This document shows positions 16,853-25,803 of a stretch of DNA of 64,000 nt, in pieces (position 1 is the first letter of the stretch; every line of letters starts with the position of its first letter). Source of the stretch: Rosistilla carotiformis (GTDB taxonomy: Bacteria; Planctomycetota; Planctomycetia; Pirellulales; Pirellulaceae); NCBI RefSeq assembly GCF_007753095.1, contig NZ_CP036348.1, forward strand, positions 930,001-994,000, given 5' to 3'. The position numbers and the translations under genes were made by a program. The notes beneath the pieces are model-generated. The model saw nothing but the letters and a program-made list of their open reading frames with translations. It made no database searches and was not told where the DNA came from.

Positions 16853-18481
16853 CTAGTTTTGCAACCATGCGGGCAATTGATCCGCTGGAGGCAGTTCGAT
16901 CACGCATACATGGTCGATCGCTTCGATCGCCTGCACCTCGTCCAGTGCCGCTTGCGACGGAACTCCGTCGAGATTCAACACGCCCACGGCACGTCCGCCT
17001 GGCTTGCCGCCAGCGCGGCCCACTGCCATCTGTCCGATGTTGACGTTGTGCTGACCAAACACGGTTCCCACGCGACCGATGATTCCTGGAACGTCGGCAT
17101 GGGTGAAAATTAACAGTTTGCCGTCGAGGTAGCTTTCCAAGCGATGGTCGTCCAGCATCACCAAGCGTGGCATGTTGTGCCCCAGCAAGGCACCCGATGC
17201 CTTAACGGTTCGGTCGGCACCCGAAACTTCCACGGTCATCGACGACGTGAACGATCCCATCTCATGGTGTTGTTGAGCGACCAGATCGATTCCGCGATCT
17301 CGCAACAGGACCTCGGCGTTGATCACGTTAACCTCTTCTTCCAACGCGTTCTCCAACAAACCGGCGCAGAACGCGCTGGTCAGCAGTTGGGTGCTCTTCG
17401 AAGCGATTTCGCCGCGGTAGTTCAAGCTGACCGAGGAGATTCCGCTGCCGTGCCATTGGGCCAACAGCACGCCCAAGCGATGCGCGACGTTCAGGAAGCC
17501 CTTCATGTCGGCGAGCGTTTTGGGGTCCAAGGCGGCGACGTTCACCGCGTGACGGATTTCACCTGTCTTCAGGAAATTGATTAACAAGTGAATACCTTCG
17601 ACAGCGACCTGGGTTTGTGCTTCTTCGGTGCTGGCACCCAAGTGCGGTGTGCAGATCACGTTGGGGCGGCCAAACAGTGGGCTGTCGATGCAAGGTTCGT
17701 TGGGGAAAACATCCAGCGCCACGCCGCCGATCTTTCCGCTTTCCAAGCCTTCAAGCAACGCTTCTTCGTCATAGATGCCACCGCGAGCGGCATTGATCAA
17801 GCGAACGCCGGGCTTCAGTTTGTCGAGGTTCGCCTTGCTGACCAGGTTGGTCGTTTCGGGGGTCAGTGGCGTGTGGACCGTCAGGTAATCGATTTGCGGC
17901 AACAGGTCGTCGACGGTCGCCGCGTATTCGATTCCTAGTTTCATCGCCTGCTCTTCGGTCAAAAACGGATCGTAACCGACGACCCGCATTTCGAAGGCTT
18001 TGGCGCGCGAAGCGACTTCGCGGCCAATCCGTCCCATTCCGACGATGCCCAAGGTTTTGCCCGCCAATTGACTGCCCATGTACAGCTTGCGGTCCCAGCG
18101 GCCTTCGACCAGGCTTTGGTTCGCTGCGGCAATGTTCCGCGACAGCGACATCATCAGAGCAAACGCATGTTCGGCGGTGCTGACGGTGTTTCCCGTCGGC
18201 GTGTTCATCACAACGATCCCTTGCCGCGTGGCTGCCGGTTTGTCGATGTTGTCGGTTCCCACCCCGGCTCGTACGATCGCCTTCAATCGCGTGTTACCGG
18301 CAACCGATTCGGGCGTGATCTTCACGCCGCTGCGGAGAATGGCGCCATCGTATTCGGACAGGGCTTGGCGGAGTTCTTCACCTTTGAGACCGGTGCGGAC
18401 GTCGTATTCGACGCCTGGTTCGGCATCCAAAATATCCAGGCCTTCTTGGGCGATACTGTCGAGAACGATGATTCGGTGCAT
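16853..18481 (-). CDS. serA: D-3-phosphoglycerate dehydrogenase
   Basis: A 542-residue long-form SerA. It oxidises 3-phosphoglycerate to 3-phosphohydroxypyruvate with NAD, the first step of serine synthesis. The NAD fold has G-M-G-R-I-G (148-153). Catalytic residues Arg233 (N-A-A-R-G-G), Glu262 (F-P-N-E-P) and His280 (T-P-H-L-G-A-S-T) are present. An intervening ASB-type domain (about 320-455) is followed by a C-terminal ACT domain from 'LLIFTHADVPGIIGRVGTVF', the site of serine feedback control in related enzymes. It lies downstream of serC on the same strand, 168 bp apart, so the first two pathway steps are probably co-expressed. serB is not in the window. Confidence 0.97.
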   Translation of the reverse strand: MHRIIVLDSIAQEGLDILDAEPGVEYDVRTGLKGEELRQALSEYDGAILRSGVKITPESVAGNTRLKAIVRAGVGTDNIDKPAATRQGIVVMNTPTGNTVSTAEHAFALMMSLSRNIAAANQSLVEGRWDRKLYMGSQLAGKTLGIVGMGRIGREVASRAKAFEMRVVGYDPFLTEEQAMKLGIEYAATVDDLLPQIDYLTVHTPLTPETTNLVSKANLDKLKPGVRLINAARGGIYDEEALLEGLESGKIGGVALDVFPNEPCIDSPLFGRPNVICTPHLGASTEEAQTQVAVEGIHLLINFLKTGEIRHAVNVAALDPKTLADMKGFLNVAHRLGVLLAQWHGSGISSVSLNYRGEIASKSTQLLTSAFCAGLLENALEEEVNVINAEVLLRDRGIDLVAQQHHEMGSFTSSMTVEVSGADRTVKASGALLGHNMPRLVMLDDHRLESYLDGKLLIFTHADVPGIIGRVGTVFGQHNVNIGQMAVGRAGGKPGGRAVGVLNLDGVPSQAALDEVQAIEAIDHVCVIELPPADQLPAWLQN

Positions 18482-18649
18482 GATTTAAGTCGGTTCTGAT
18501 GGGAGTCTGCGATGGAGGAAATTAGCAATCGTAAGGGCCAGCGGGGGAATGCCCTAACGCAAACGATTTCGCGAGCCGCAGGGATCCGCTGTCACCAGTC
18601 GATCTCTGCAGCGTCGTTGGCGGTAGCCCGTGAATTCACGGGGCCAGCA

Positions 18650-19762
18650 CTAACCGTTTTGAGCAACAAAATCTTTCATGAAATCGGCCAAGGCTGCAAC
18701 ACCTTCGCGAGGCATCGCGTTGTAGATGCTGGCACGGATGCCGCCGACGCTGCGATGACCCTTCAGGCTGCCGAGATTGTGTTTCGCCGCCTGGGTCAAA
18801 AACGCGGACTGCAATTCGTCGCTAGGCAATTTGTAGGTGACGTTCATCAATGAACGACATCCGGGGGCTGCGTGTCCGATGTAAAATTCGGGGTATTGAT
18901 CGATCAGGTCGTACAGGAGTGCTGCCTTCTCGCGATTGACGTCCTGCATGGCTTGCAGGCCTCCGATGTCGTCGCGCAACCAGTTCAATACCTTGCCCAG
19001 AACGTAGATCGCAAACGTGGGCGGGGTGTTCCATTCCGAATCGTTGTCGGCATGGTTCTTGTAGTTCAGGTAGCCAGGGAGTTCGGCTTGCGACCGTTCC
19101 AACAAGTCCTTGCGGATCACGGTCACGGTCACCCCTGCAGGGCCGGCATTTTTCTGAGCACACGCGTACAGGATGCCGTACTTTTCGATATCGACGGGGC
19201 GACACAGGAAATCGCTCGACGAATCGCAGATCAACGGCACGCCTTGTGGTGCGGTAGGTTCGGTTTGGAACTGAACCCCTTGGATCGTTTCGTTGCTGCA
19301 GTAATACAGGTAGGCCGCCGACGGATCGACCGAGTAGTCGGCGTCGCTGGGGATGTTGTTGTAATTGTCGGCTTTGCCGTCCCAGATAACTTCCGTTGGG
19401 CCTTCTTTCACCGCCTCGGCGACGGCCGATTTGCCCCAGCTGCCGGTGACGAGATACTGGGCCTTGCCGCTTTGGCCACGCAAAAGATTCGCTGCGATCA
19501 TCGAAAACTGCAGCCGCGCTCCCCCTTGTAGGAAGAGCACCGCGTAGTCATCCGAAACGTTCAACAGCGAACGGATGCCGTTTTCGGCGGCGTGCAAAAT
19601 GTCGAGGAAAGTCTTGTCACGATGCGACATTTCCATGATCGAACAGCCCGATCCAGGCAAGCACAGCAGTTCGTCTTGCACTTGTTGCAATACCGACAGC
19701 GGCATCGTTGCTGGACCTGGGGAGAAATTATAGATTCGCTCCTGGACAGCCTGGGCAGTCAT
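18650..19762 (-). CDS. serC: Phosphoserine aminotransferase
   Basis: A 370-residue PLP enzyme of the class V aminotransferase fold. It converts 3-phosphohydroxypyruvate and glutamate to phosphoserine and 2-oxoglutarate; SerC proteins often also serve pyridoxal phosphate synthesis. Visible family marks are the start 'YNFSPGPATMP', 'SIMEMSHRDK' (His47-Arg48, substrate phosphate binding), 'LFLQGGARLQFSMI' and the PLP lysine Lys204 in A-C-A-Q-K-N-A-G-P-A-G. The C-terminal 'KGHRSVGGIRASIYNAM' is also characteristic. Length is normal. It precedes serA in the same direction. Confidence 0.97.
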   Translation of the reverse strand: MTAQAVQERIYNFSPGPATMPLSVLQQVQDELLCLPGSGCSIMEMSHRDKTFLDILHAAENGIRSLLNVSDDYAVLFLQGGARLQFSMIAANLLRGQSGKAQYLVTGSWGKSAVAEAVKEGPTEVIWDGKADNYNNIPSDADYSVDPSAAYLYYCSNETIQGVQFQTEPTAPQGVPLICDSSSDFLCRPVDIEKYGILYACAQKNAGPAGVTVTVIRKDLLERSQAELPGYLNYKNHADNDSEWNTPPTFAIYVLGKVLNWLRDDIGGLQAMQDVNREKAALLYDLIDQYPEFYIGHAAPGCRSLMNVTYKLPSDELQSAFLTQAAKHNLGSLKGHRSVGGIRASIYNAMPREGVAALADFMKDFVAQNG

Positions 19763-20066
19763 CGTGATCTTCCTTTTCTAGATTTCTTGAAGTGCCTGGT
19801 TGCACACCAAGCTAGGCGGGAATTTTACGCCCCTGAGAGCTTCTGCGGAAGGTTGCTAAACCGCTCCCAAGGAAAGGTTGCGACGGATATTTTCGGAAAG
19901 CCGTTCAAACCGGCCGCGTTCGGCCAGCCGGAGCGATGCTCAAGCGATTTGTGGGGCGATTCGAACCCAATCCGGTTCGTCTCCGTAGTGCCTCAATGTC
20001 TCACAGCTCCCGCCAGCTGGTGGCGCGTTTGATCGACCACCGAATACAAGTAAGAGTCGCTTGATC
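19763..20066. other. 304-bp divergent intergenic region
   Basis: It separates serC (minus) from the next gene (plus), so it should hold both promoters. A short GATTCGAACC string at about 19959 resembles a tRNA T-loop on the minus strand, but the stem does not pair (see rejected list). No RNA gene or other site could be supported. Confidence 0.4.
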
Positions 20067-20795
20067 ATGGATTCCGGTTCGCCCAAAGTTGTTTTTTCAT
20101 CGGTTGAGATGGATCCGGACCAACTGCAAAGCCATCCATTGCGGGTTTCGGGGATCGTCTCGTTGCTGTTGGGACTGATCAGTGCCGTTGCTTTGGCTGG
20201 GCCCTATATGTGGGTTGTGCCGATTCTAGCGATTGCCGCCGCACTGATTGCCTTGCGTCCGTCGAAGCTACCGTATGCGGGGAAGACGCTCGCGATGGCG
20301 GGGCTTGGGCTGGGGCTGTTTTTCGGCAGCTGGGCCGTCGCGTCGCACAACGCTGCCGATCAGTTGCATTTGCAGACGGCCAAGGGCTTTGCGGTCGATT
20401 GGTTGAATTGCTTTCAAACCGGCCAAGCCGAATTCTGCTTCGAAATGATGCTACCGGAGAGGGACCGTCACTACAAACACGTCGATCTGGCAAAATACTA
20501 TGCCAATCAGCCGGCACCCGGGGGAGAACAGGACCTGCCGACCAGTGGACCCGTCTTCAGCGATTTTATCGCACAACCGCTCGTTAAGTCGCTGTTAAAT
20601 GCCGACAAGAAACCCCAGTGGGAGTTTGTTCGTATCGACAGCACGATGAGAACAACGGGACTTCGCCGTTGGACACTGCAATTTGAAGACGCGGCGGGGG
20701 TGATTGCCGAGCCGGTTTTGGTCAGGCTGGTCGCCAAAGAAACCCACGATGGCCAGATCCATTGGGAAATCAAGGACATCGCGAGACCGGAATAA
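20067..20795 (+). CDS. Hypothetical membrane protein with DUF4190-like N-terminal helices
   Basis: A 242-residue protein. Two or three hydrophobic helices lie between about 25 and 95 ('IVSLLLGLISAVALAGPYMWVVPILAIAAALIAL' region and 'GKTLAMAGLGLGLFFGSWAVA'), in the style of DUF4190 domains common in planctomycetes. The C-terminal ~145 residues are soluble and unrecognised, with paired Trp-rich strands near the end. The ATG at 20067 was chosen over a TTG two codons earlier. It stands alone between serC and rplU; the context gives no function. Confidence 0.75.
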   Translation: MDSGSPKVVFSSVEMDPDQLQSHPLRVSGIVSLLLGLISAVALAGPYMWVVPILAIAAALIALRPSKLPYAGKTLAMAGLGLGLFFGSWAVASHNAADQLHLQTAKGFAVDWLNCFQTGQAEFCFEMMLPERDRHYKHVDLAKYYANQPAPGGEQDLPTSGPVFSDFIAQPLVKSLLNADKKPQWEFVRIDSTMRTTGLRRWTLQFEDAAGVIAEPVLVRLVAKETHDGQIHWEIKDIARPE

Positions 20796-20872
20796 AGCCA
20801 AGCGAGCGTGCCAAGCCGCAGGAAAAGAACAGAAATTCTGGTCATCCGCGGCCCTGTGCTCTGTTTTAGCCC

Positions 20873-20901
20873 TTCAATAAAGACGACCCAGCGTCTATAG
20901 T
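20873..20901 (+). promoter_or_regulatory. Weak sigma-70-like promoter candidate for rplU
   Basis: TTCAAT and TATAGT are separated by 17 bases, about 97 bp upstream of the rplU start. The -10 element is good and the -35 is weak. This is a consensus match only. Confidence 0.25.
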
Positions 20902-20997
20902 CATCCAATCTCACGCAGCTAAACGTGCCCAATCCCCCGGCACGACAACGCACATTTAATCAGACACTAACGAATACGACACAGGAATCAATCTACG

Positions 20998-21309
20998 ATG
21001 TATGCAATTTTCGTGGATGGTGGCAAGCAATATCGTGCTGAGCCCGGCCAAGAAATCGATATCGATTACCGCGACGTCGAAAAAGGGGAAAGCCTTGATT
21101 TCCCCAAGGTTTTGGCGATCGGTTCGGACGATGGTTTCAAGCTTGGTTCGCCAACGGTCAGCGGTGCCACCGTCAAGGTTTCCGTTTTGGGACCGAAGCA
21201 GGGCGAGAAGGTTTACGTTGAAAAGTTCCGTCGCCGTCAAAGCTTCAAGCGCCGTACCGGCCATCGCCAGCTTTACACCCGCGTGCGTATTGAATCGATC
21301 GAAGTCTAG
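20998..21309 (+). CDS. rplU: Large ribosomal subunit protein bL21
   Basis: A 103-residue protein that binds 23S rRNA domain I/V surroundings in the large subunit. The start 'MYAIFVDGGKQYR', the middle 'VLAIGSDDGFKLGSPTVSGATV' and the basic tail 'EKVYVEKFRRRQSFKRRTGHRQLYTRVRIESI' are diagnostic for L21. An AGGA precedes the ATG. In most bacteria rpmA (bL27) follows at once; here a Ser/Thr kinase gene follows after 115 bp and no rpmA is present in the window. Confidence 0.97.
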   Translation: MYAIFVDGGKQYRAEPGQEIDIDYRDVEKGESLDFPKVLAIGSDDGFKLGSPTVSGATVKVSVLGPKQGEKVYVEKFRRRQSFKRRTGHRQLYTRVRIESIEV

Positions 21310-21424
21310 CGCGTCGTTTCCGCAAGGCGAAGCATCGTGATCTTCCGATGTGCGGTTCCGCGTCCCTCTCGATCATCGGGCGGCAGTTCCGATGGTCCGT
21401 TGCCTAGCGTGAAACGAGCCACCG

Positions 21425-22468
21425 ATGAAACAGATTCGGCTGGAAGACCTCCAGCTTGGAACGACGATCGGTGTTGGCACTGTCGGCACGATATGTGACG
21501 CGACCGATCCCCGCGACGGTGCCCGATACGCCGTTAAAATCTTACACCCCGCGGTTTCGCGGGATCCGTTGATTCGCGCTCGCTTCGAACGCGAGATGGC
21601 GATCCTGCAGCGGATGTCGCACCGCAACATCATCGAATATTACGGTGGTGGCGAGCACGACGGGCAACTGTATTACGTGATGGAGCTTGTCGACGGTGGG
21701 TCGGTCAAGGAGCTGTTTCACGGCGGCCAATGCCTCTCGTGGCAAGAAGTGGTTTCGCTGACGATTCAGATCTGTTCGGCGCTTCAGTACGCCCACAATC
21801 ACGGTGTCATCCATCGTGACATCAAGCCCGCAAATATTTTTCTGACCAGCGATGGGACGGTGAAGTTAGGCGATTTTGGCATCGCCCGCGACCTCCATAA
21901 CAGCGACCTCACGGAAGCGGGGATGACGGTCGGGACCCATGCCTACATGGCTCCGGAGCAAATTACCGGAGATGCATCGATCACCGGCAAAGTCGATCTG
22001 TATGCGTTGGGCTGCTGCCTGTATGAGATGCTGACGGGAGAGAAGGCGTTCAGCGGCGACAACTTCATGCAGTTGTTCGAAGCCCATTTGCATGGCACGC
22101 CCCCTCGAGTCCGCGACCGCATTCCCGGTTGTCCCTCAGCGTTTGACGAGATCATCGCACAACTGCTGGAAAAAGATCCAGAGAAGCGTCCCTTCAACGC
22201 ACGCCACGTGCAGGGTGTGATGCTGCAAATCGCCACCGAGCACAATGTTGAAGAATCGATTCTTGCCAACGCCAAAACGGAATCGGGACATCGCCCTGAC
22301 GTTGGCGCCGAAACTGCGATCGGGATTGGTCAAAACCGTTTGCGCGATCGCATCCGTCGTGGCGGCCAAGGGCTCGAGCGCCCCGAGGCATCCTGGACGG
22401 TGATGTTGGCCATTGTCTTGTTCGTGTCAGCGGTGTTGGGGTTGTTGCTGATCTTTCAGAAAGATTAG
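21425..22468 (+). CDS. Membrane-anchored Ser/Thr protein kinase
   Basis: A 347-residue Hanks-type kinase. The catalytic domain (about 10-275) has the glycine loop G-V-G-T-V-G, Lys38 in A-V-K-I-L, H-R-D-I-K-P-A-N (130-137) and D-F-G (150-152), with an M-A-P-E motif for substrate binding; all key residues are present. A charged linker leads to one C-terminal membrane helix (about 323-345) with almost no periplasmic tail, so it lacks an extracellular sensor domain. It is downstream of rplU and convergent with the SDR gene, with only 19 bases between the stops. Its substrates are unknown. Confidence 0.93.
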   Translation: MKQIRLEDLQLGTTIGVGTVGTICDATDPRDGARYAVKILHPAVSRDPLIRARFEREMAILQRMSHRNIIEYYGGGEHDGQLYYVMELVDGGSVKELFHGGQCLSWQEVVSLTIQICSALQYAHNHGVIHRDIKPANIFLTSDGTVKLGDFGIARDLHNSDLTEAGMTVGTHAYMAPEQITGDASITGKVDLYALGCCLYEMLTGEKAFSGDNFMQLFEAHLHGTPPRVRDRIPGCPSAFDEIIAQLLEKDPEKRPFNARHVQGVMLQIATEHNVEESILANAKTESGHRPDVGAETAIGIGQNRLRDRIRRGGQGLERPEASWTVMLAIVLFVSAVLGLLLIFQKD

Positions 22469-22487
22469 TCGCAGCGTTGGATTGCGG

Positions 22488-23264
22488 CTATCGCGCCGTC
22501 CAGCCCCCGTCGACTACCAGCAGGCTGCCGACCATGTAGTTCGACGCGGCGCTCGCCAGGTAGATCGCGGCCCCTTGGATCTCTTCGAGTTCGCCCCACC
22601 GTTTTACCGCAGTCGCACCCACGATAAACTGCTTTCCCTCTTCGGTATCCGCGATCGATTCGTTCATGGGCGTCAGGAACGGACCGGGACAGATCGCATT
22701 GACTTGGATCCCATCGCCGGCCAATTCCAGCCCCAGCGCTCGGGTCAGCTGGACGACGGCTCCCTTGCTGGTCGCGTAAGGGGTGCGGTTCGCCAGGCCC
22801 ACCAAGCCCAGGGTGCTGGCCAGGTTGATGATCTTGCCCGAACCCGCCTGTTTCATGAAAGGGACCACCGCCTTGCAGCAGCTCCACATCGCGTCGGTGT
22901 TGATCGATTGGACCTGCCGGAATTCATCGAGCGTTAACGATTCGATACTACCTCGGATATTGATCCCCGCGTTGTTAATCAAGATGTCGATCTTGCCAAA
23001 GCGGTTGATCGCTTCGTCGACCATGGATTGGACTTGTTCGGGTTGAGAGACATCCGCGGCGAATCCAAACGCTTGGTGCCCGAATTCGCTAGCGATCTTG
23101 GCCGCCGCGTCGGAGGCTTCTTGCTGCGATCGACTGACCAGCATCACGTCGGCACCAGCCGATGCCAGGCCCGCGGCCATCGCTTGGCCAAGTCCTTTCG
23201 AACCGCCGGTGACAATCGCCGATTTACCCGAGAGGTCGAACAGCTTGATTCCTGGTAGCGTCAT
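22488..23264 (-). CDS. Short-chain dehydrogenase/reductase
   Basis: A 258-residue classical SDR. The NAD(P)-binding motif T-G-G-S-K-G-L-G is at 19-26 and N-N-A-G at 97-100. The catalytic set is Ser150, Tyr163 and Lys167 (Y-A-T-S-K). The C-terminal '[15 protein letters not shown]' is typical of gluconate 5-dehydrogenase, KduD and 3-oxoacyl-ACP reductase-like members. Sugar acid reduction is the most likely role, given the strength of the 'NNAGINIRG' and '[16 protein letters not shown]' segments, but substrate cannot be fixed from sequence. It lies alone, 44 bases after the HD-domain gene on the same strand, so the two may be co-transcribed. Confidence 0.9.
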   Translation of the reverse strand: MTLPGIKLFDLSGKSAIVTGGSKGLGQAMAAGLASAGADVMLVSRSQQEASDAAAKIASEFGHQAFGFAADVSQPEQVQSMVDEAINRFGKIDILINNAGINIRGSIESLTLDEFRQVQSINTDAMWSCCKAVVPFMKQAGSGKIINLASTLGLVGLANRTPYATSKGAVVQLTRALGLELAGDGIQVNAICPGPFLTPMNESIADTEEGKQFIVGATAVKRWGELEEIQGAAIYLASAASNYMVGSLLVVDGGWTAR

Positions 23265-23308
23265 GGTGGGGTCTCCGCGTGAATGAAATGGAGCCCGACG
23301 CGGGCGTT

Positions 23309-24514
23309 CTACGCCTCAACCGCCTCGGGTCTCACGAAACAATCTTGATGGAGATATTCTGGCAGATCGCGATTGTCCATCAACCGCCGAAATTCGGGCT
23401 TCAGTCGATACTCTGGCGGGTCGTGGCGAAGGATGGGTTTGACGACCCGCAGGTCCTGCTTGGCAAGGTCCAATATTTCGCTGTTCATTAAGTCTTGGAC
23501 GATTGGCCGGCCATATTGTTTGCCATTGCTGCGGAGAACTTTGACCTGCCGAAAATCGCTCAATTGCAGCAGGCTGCCGATGGGGAACTGGGCCATCGCT
23601 TGCAAGAATCCGCGCACCGCGCGAGGGTCGAATCGCGATTTGCCCAGCTGTCCCACCAAGTAGGCAACCGCGTCGCAGGGAACGACCGACGGGAGGTCGC
23701 CCAGTGGTTCGGTCAGCGACAAATACGTATCGGCAACCGCCAGGATCCGCGCGAAAGGTTGGATCTGATCACCGCGCAGTCCCGTCGGGAAGCCGCTGCC
23801 GTCGAGCCGTTCATGTGTTTGTAAAACCGCTTGCACGACGGAATTCGAAACGTTGGTAATCGATCGCAGCAGATCGTAGGTGTGGAACGGATGACGCGTG
23901 TATTGGATGCGTTGGTGCAACGTCATCGCTGGGTGGATGAACCGCAGGTCGGTCGGTTCGCCAAACAGGCCCCAGTCGTGCATGACCCCCGCGGTTCCCA
24001 ATTGGATGAGATCATCCTTGGGAAGGTCCATCTCGATGCCGATCGCGATGCTGATCATTCCCATTCGAATGCAACGCGCTGCGAGACGTTGGTCTTCGGG
24101 AACTTCGCACAGCGCCGATAGGACCTGGTCCATATCGCGAGCCATCTCTTCGATGTAATCGCCGGCCAGTTCTCGCAGTCCCGCGTCCGATGTCAGCTTG
24201 CGTTGATTGAACGCTTCGGCCAGGTCGGTGACGGTTTCCGAAGCGGATTCAAAACGATCCTGCAAGCGTTGGATTTGTTGGGCGTCGTAGGGCTTGCACC
24301 CATGCCGCGAGCCGTTGGATCCGGGCAGCTTGGCGGTGTAGGGATCGCCCCACGCCGGGGCGGACGCCGTCCGCGAGGTGCTGCGTCGGCGTAAGCGATT
24401 GTAAACTTCTTCACTGATGTACGAGCCGCGGCGCAGCAGAAGCATTCCAGAATCGCTGTACAGCGATTCCTTGAGTACGGTGCCGACGCCCAGCCTTCCA
24501 AAATCCAGGGGCAT
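23309..24514 (-). CDS. HD-GYP-like domain protein with altered metal site
   Basis: A 401-residue cytoplasmic protein. The HD-GYP region (about 140-310) keeps His179-Asp180, His208, His211, His234-Glu235 and Asp262, and has [10 protein letters not shown] (234-243), GFP in place of GYP. The first histidine of the canonical metal site appears to be Cys148, the lysine after HD-x-G is absent, and the first His of the H-H-E motif is Thr233. The N-terminal ~60 residues ('[24 protein letters not shown]') look like the small beta domain found before many planctomycete HD-GYP domains. c-di-GMP binding or a changed metal site is possible; activity is uncertain. Confidence 0.82.
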   Translation of the reverse strand: MPLDFGRLGVGTVLKESLYSDSGMLLLRRGSYISEEVYNRLRRRSTSRTASAPAWGDPYTAKLPGSNGSRHGCKPYDAQQIQRLQDRFESASETVTDLAEAFNQRKLTSDAGLRELAGDYIEEMARDMDQVLSALCEVPEDQRLAARCIRMGMISIAIGIEMDLPKDDLIQLGTAGVMHDWGLFGEPTDLRFIHPAMTLHQRIQYTRHPFHTYDLLRSITNVSNSVVQAVLQTHERLDGSGFPTGLRGDQIQPFARILAVADTYLSLTEPLGDLPSVVPCDAVAYLVGQLGKSRFDPRAVRGFLQAMAQFPIGSLLQLSDFRQVKVLRSNGKQYGRPIVQDLMNSEILDLAKQDLRVVKPILRHDPPEYRLKPEFRRLMDNRDLPEYLHQDCFVRPEAVEA

Positions 24515-24778
24515 TTGGATTTCCGATGAACAAGGGGATCGAATAGACGAACTTGATAGTTCTGTATCAAGTCTCTGTTAAGATCGAATTCGGTATTCCA
24601 CCGCAGAAAGTTCCGCCGGACCCGGAATAGGTGCGAAGAAACCTGTCGCGACGACGTGACTGCCGTCGACTGTAGCTTCTGTGACGACTGGGGGATCGGA
24701 GATGCCTACGAAAAAGCCGCCATTGGCACAAAGTCCCAAGGCGGCAAATGTGGAATCAAAGCGAAGGGTCGGTAGAGC

Positions 24779-25267
24779 CTATTGTGGACGCCGCGTGGGA
24801 GCGAACTTGATTTTATCGATCAGCTTGATCGTCTCCTTGCCACGCTTTTCGCCCGTCACCATCGTGATCGCTTGAATCGTGTATTCGTAACGCAAGTTGT
24901 AATCGGCATCGATCTCGACCTCTTGGCCATCTTCGCCTTCGGTAGGACCACCTCCGGCACCGACCAGACCCACCACGGTCTGCCGCAGTTTTGAGAAATC
25001 GGTTCCCAGGTCGATCTCGTTTAATCGCATTCGTATCAGTCCGCCACTGGAGTCGGATTCCATTCGGACCTTCAGAGGGATGTTCAGGTCATCGCTTTGC
25101 GATTGCTTGTTCTGCGATGCCAGCGGCATCTTGATATTGAAGTCACCTTCTTGTTCGACGATCTTGAAGGTCATGATAAAGAAGACCAGCAGCAGGAACA
25201 CGATGTCGATCATCGAGGTCATCTGAAGTTCGTTCTTGATTCCTTCGGCACGGTTGCGAATTTTCAT
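24779..25267 (-). CDS. ExbD/TolR-family protein (second of two)
   Basis: A 162-residue inner-membrane protein with a short cytoplasmic N-terminus and one membrane helix from 'MTSMIDIVFLLLVFFIMTF', containing the aspartate that carries protons in ExbD/TolR. A periplasmic domain of ~120 residues follows. Its start overlaps the stop of the upstream exbD by four bases (ATGA), so the two are translationally coupled. It would form the stator with the ExbB/TolQ protein encoded upstream. The periplasmic part is longer and more charged than usual, including a Gly/Glu stretch 'GAGGGPTEGEDGQEVEIDADYNLR'. Confidence 0.92.
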   Translation of the reverse strand: MKIRNRAEGIKNELQMTSMIDIVFLLLVFFIMTFKIVEQEGDFNIKMPLASQNKQSQSDDLNIPLKVRMESDSSGGLIRMRLNEIDLGTDFSKLRQTVVGLVGAGGGPTEGEDGQEVEIDADYNLRYEYTIQAITMVTGEKRGKETIKLIDKIKFAPTRRPQ

Positions 25268-25701
25268 AGCACTTCCTCCTTGGCTCGAAGCAGGAAGTTC
25301 TCAAAGCCGACCTCTTGGCAGACGCTGATGATTTCCTGGGCCTTCCCCGTCGCCGCATCTTTATGGGCGCGGATGATGATGTTCGCATCCTCGGCGGTCT
25401 TGCCGCTGGATTTCAGGACGCTGATCTCGCGATTCAGGATCGGTCGCATCGTGTCGACCGAGATTTCCTCGGCCCCGATGATCGCGGTTCCGTCGGCAGC
25501 GACGTGGATGATGATCGGTGATTCGATCTCGCCCTCGGGGGGACGCGCCAGTTCGCTGCTGGGCAGCTGAACCCGTTCGTTCGCTTCGGTTTGCGAGAAA
25601 TTGATCAATACCATGAAGAACGCGATCAATTGAAATGTCATATCGATCATCGGCGTCAAATCGCCTTCTACGATCTCGGGTTTCTTTGATTTCACGCGCA
25701 T
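25264..25701 (-). CDS. ExbD/TolR-family protein (first of two)
   Basis: A 145-residue proton-channel stator subunit. The membrane helix 'LTPMIDMTFQLIAFFMVLI' holds the conserved aspartate. The periplasmic domain has 'PIIIHVAADGTAIIGAEEISVDTM' and 'IIIRAHKDAATGKAQEIISVCQEVGFENF', the normal ExbD fold. It follows the ExbB gene by about 100 bp and overlaps the second ExbD gene. Two different ExbD proteins with one ExbB is a common planctomycete arrangement and suggests a heterodimeric stator. Confidence 0.93.
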   Translation of the reverse strand: MRVKSKKPEIVEGDLTPMIDMTFQLIAFFMVLINFSQTEANERVQLPSSELARPPEGEIESPIIIHVAADGTAIIGAEEISVDTMRPILNREISVLKSSGKTAEDANIIIRAHKDAATGKAQEIISVCQEVGFENFLLRAKEEVL

Positions 25702-25803
25702 GTTTGTGCTCTGGGGTCAGTGAGCCAACGCAATGCGTTGGCGAACATGGGAATAGGACCGGCGTCGCCGGTCTTCGGCAATTTGGACCAGCCGGGCGAT
25801 CGC

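Noticed and set aside
19940-20000. tRNA on the minus strand (GGTTCGAATC T-loop-like string)
   Set aside because: The five bases on each side of the loop do not pair, and no acceptor, D or anticodon stems can be drawn.
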